NCBI GenBank assembly: GCA_046049215.1
Contig: JBJOER010000199.1
Span: 1-6,797, forward strand
Reading direction: 5' to 3'
DNA length: 6,797 bases
From: JAJTFW01 sp046049215
GTDB lineage: Bacteria; Bacteroidota; Bacteroidia; AKYH767-A; OLB10
The translations under genes were made by a program, and so were the position numbers. Below, one piece after another: positions 5,411 to 6,797 of the stretch. Below the pieces are notes generated by a model. It searched no databases. It worked only from the letters and a program-made list of their open reading frames with translations, and was not told the DNA's origin. Position 1 is the stretch's first letter; the number at the start of each line of letters is the position of its first letter.

Positions 5411-6797
5411 ATGAGAATACCAATGTTCTTTTGCCTGCTTCTTTTTCACGGAGCCGTATGTGCACAAGCCGGACAGCCTGAAAAGCAACTTCAGGCCGGT
5501 GACAACCTGATTGTTGACGGACTTGATCCCATTCCTTTGTCGCTTGTAGAGGAAGTGAATCGTTATACCCAGGTGCGCTCCGCCTCTTTTGTGGATTGGC
5601 ATCCAAGCCGTCGGGAGATGTTGATCAGCACTCGCTTTGGAAATACGAGCCAATTGCATGCAGTGCGAAGTCCGATGGGTGCCCGAACGCAGTTGACTTT
5701 TTTCGAGGAGCCGGTTGGAGGTGCAACCTACGAGCCGATCAAGGGCGACTATTTCGTTTTTTCGCGTGATGCGGGAGGTAATGAATTCGCACAACTTTAC
5801 CGATATGACCTCAATGACGGCGGGGTGACCATGCTCACCGATGGCGGGCGTTCTCAGAATGGCGGAATGCGCTGGAGTAAAAAAGGAGGGAGGATGCTCT
5901 ATGCTTCCACCAGACGAAACGGTTCCGACCGCGATATCTGGTTGATGGATCCTATGAAACCGAGTGAACAAAAATTAGTGATGGAGTTGAAAGGCGGTGG
6001 CTGGGGGGTCAGTGATTGGTCTCCCGATGAGAAAACCTTCATCCTAGGCGAGAGTGTTTCCGTCAATGAAAGCCGGTTGTGGCTGGTCGATCTGGCCACT
6101 GGAGAACGTAAACGTCTATCACCTGAAGGAAAAGAACAGGCCGTTTTCGGGGGTGGACTTTTCTCCAACGACGGAAAAACGGTTTTCATTACTACCGATT
6201 TGAATCATGAATTCCGGTACCTCGCCTCCATGGATCTGGCCAGCGGTGTCATCAAGTCCATTACCAAGGACATTCCCTGGGATGTCAGTGATTACGATCT
6301 TTCCCCCGATGGGCGCAATATGCTTTTTTCAACCAACGAAGCCGGTATAAGCAAGGTGTATTTATTGGATGTTGTTAAAAACACCTACCGGCGAATACAG
6401 GAGATTCCTGATGGAATCGTTGGAGGATTGGATTGGCATGCCAACGGTGCGGAGTTTTCCCTGTCCTGGTCGAGCGCAACCGCATCGTCAGATGTGTACT
6501 CTTTTCAGCTGAAAACCGGTAAGCTGGAGCGGTGGACGGAAAGTGAATTGGGCGGATTGCAGCCTTCCCAATTCAACGCAGCCCGCCTGGTTCAATGGAA
6601 GAGCTTCGACAACACGATCATCAGCGGTTTCTACTATAAGCCGCCGGCGAAGTTCACCGGTAAGCGTCCGGTGATGATCGTCATTCATGGTGGGCCGGAA
6701 GGGCAGAGCAGGCCAACTTTCCAGGGGCGCAACAATTACTTTTTGAACGAGCTGGGAGTCGCTCTGATCTATCCCAATGTAAGAGGCAGCACAGGGT
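5411..6797 (+). CDS. Secreted S9-family peptidase (prolyl oligopeptidase / acylaminoacyl peptidase type), 3' end outside the window
   Basis: The reading frame is open for 462 codons to the window edge. MRIPMFFCLLLFHGAVCAQA is a short signal peptide with probable cleavage after A18; the residues before the Cys do not fit a lipobox. A WD40/PD40-like beta-propeller follows at about 55-375, with visible blade starts FVDWHPSRREML, GMRWSKKGGRML, VSDWSPDEKTF, GGLFSNDGKTVF, DYDLSPDGRNMLF and GLDWHANGAEF. The alpha/beta-hydrolase domain begins near 390, with HGGPEG at 426-431 and YPNVRGSTG at 454-462, the typical lead-in to the nucleophile elbow. The catalytic Ser, Asp and His lie beyond the window. 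Family members cleave short peptides and take up oligopeptides through the propeller gate. A periplasmic location is inferred from the leader. The gene is divergent from the cNMP/transglutaminase gene, and no clear promoter was seen for it. Confidence 0.9.
   Translation, partial: MRIPMFFCLLLFHGAVCAQAGQPEKQLQAGDNLIVDGLDPIPLSLVEEVNRYTQVRSASFVDWHPSRREMLISTRFGNTSQLHAVRSPMGARTQLTFFEEPVGGATYEPIKGDYFVFSRDAGGNEFAQLYRYDLNDGGVTMLTDGGRSQNGGMRWSKKGGRMLYASTRRNGSDRDIWLMDPMKPSEQKLVMELKGGGWGVSDWSPDEKTFILGESVSVNESRLWLVDLATGERKRLSPEGKEQAVFGGGLFSNDGKTVFITTDLNHEFRYLASMDLASGVIKSITKDIPWDVSDYDLSPDGRNMLFSTNEAGISKVYLLDVVKNTYRRIQEIPDGIVGGLDWHANGAEFSLSWSSATASSDVYSFQLKTGKLERWTESELGGLQPSQFNAARLVQWKSFDNTIISGFYYKPPAKFTGKRPVMIVIHGGPEGQSRPTFQGRNNYFLNELGVALIYPNVRGSTG

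Noticed and set aside
5396..5971. Minus-strand open frame of 191 codons
   Set aside because: It lies antisense to the well-supported S9 peptidase coding region, shows no recognisable motif, and would cross the divergent promoter region.

Overview
The window looks like a piece of a Bacteroidota chromosome with roughly balanced base composition. Two things suggest this: promoter-like sequences of the Bacteroidota type (TTTG about 19 bases upstream of TAnnTTTG; TACCTTTGC upstream of the cystathionine beta-synthase gene), and a gene repertoire typical of that phylum (cystathionine beta-synthase with a Bateman domain, PnuC with a kinase-only NadR, an export-signal-free BtuF-like protein, a secreted S9 peptidase with a CAQ signal-peptide end). 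Start codons lack clear Shine-Dalgarno sequences, which is also common in that phylum. The assignment is inferred from these traits and not from a database search.

Layout: six genes on the minus strand occupy 5321 down to 1, and one plus-strand gene runs off the right edge from 5411. From right to left, the minus-strand genes are: a cyclic-nucleotide-binding-domain/transglutaminase-like fusion (5321-4077); a divergent CoaBC-like flavoprotein/ligase (4090-2837), overlapping it by 14 bases; the nicotinamide riboside transporter pnuC (2814-2230), 22 bases further on; and a NadR-type nicotinamide riboside kinase (2233-1700), overlapping pnuC in an ATGA. After a 57-base gap with its own likely promoter come cystathionine beta-synthase (1642-272) and the start of a BtuF/helical-backbone substrate-binding-like gene (235-1, cut by the window edge). 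The plus-strand gene is the first 462 residues of a secreted S9 (prolyl oligopeptidase/acylaminoacyl peptidase type) peptidase. It ends before the catalytic serine.

Function: the middle of the window concerns cofactors. PnuC and the kinase together import nicotinamide riboside and trap it as NMN for NAD synthesis, and the CoaBC-like protein belongs to the CoA pathway family. Its motifs depart strongly from the usual bacterial enzyme, so its activity is less certain. Cystathionine beta-synthase serves transsulfuration (homocysteine plus serine to cystathionine).

The least conventional part is the right-hand end of the minus-strand run. There a cNMP-sensor/transglutaminase protein with an intact Cys-His-Asp triad shares an operon with the odd CoaBC. 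A perfect 10-bp inverted repeat overlaps the predicted promoter in the 89-base divergent intergenic region. No RNA genes, mobile elements, CRISPR arrays or intrinsic terminators were seen. No gene-free stretch exceeds 90 bases.
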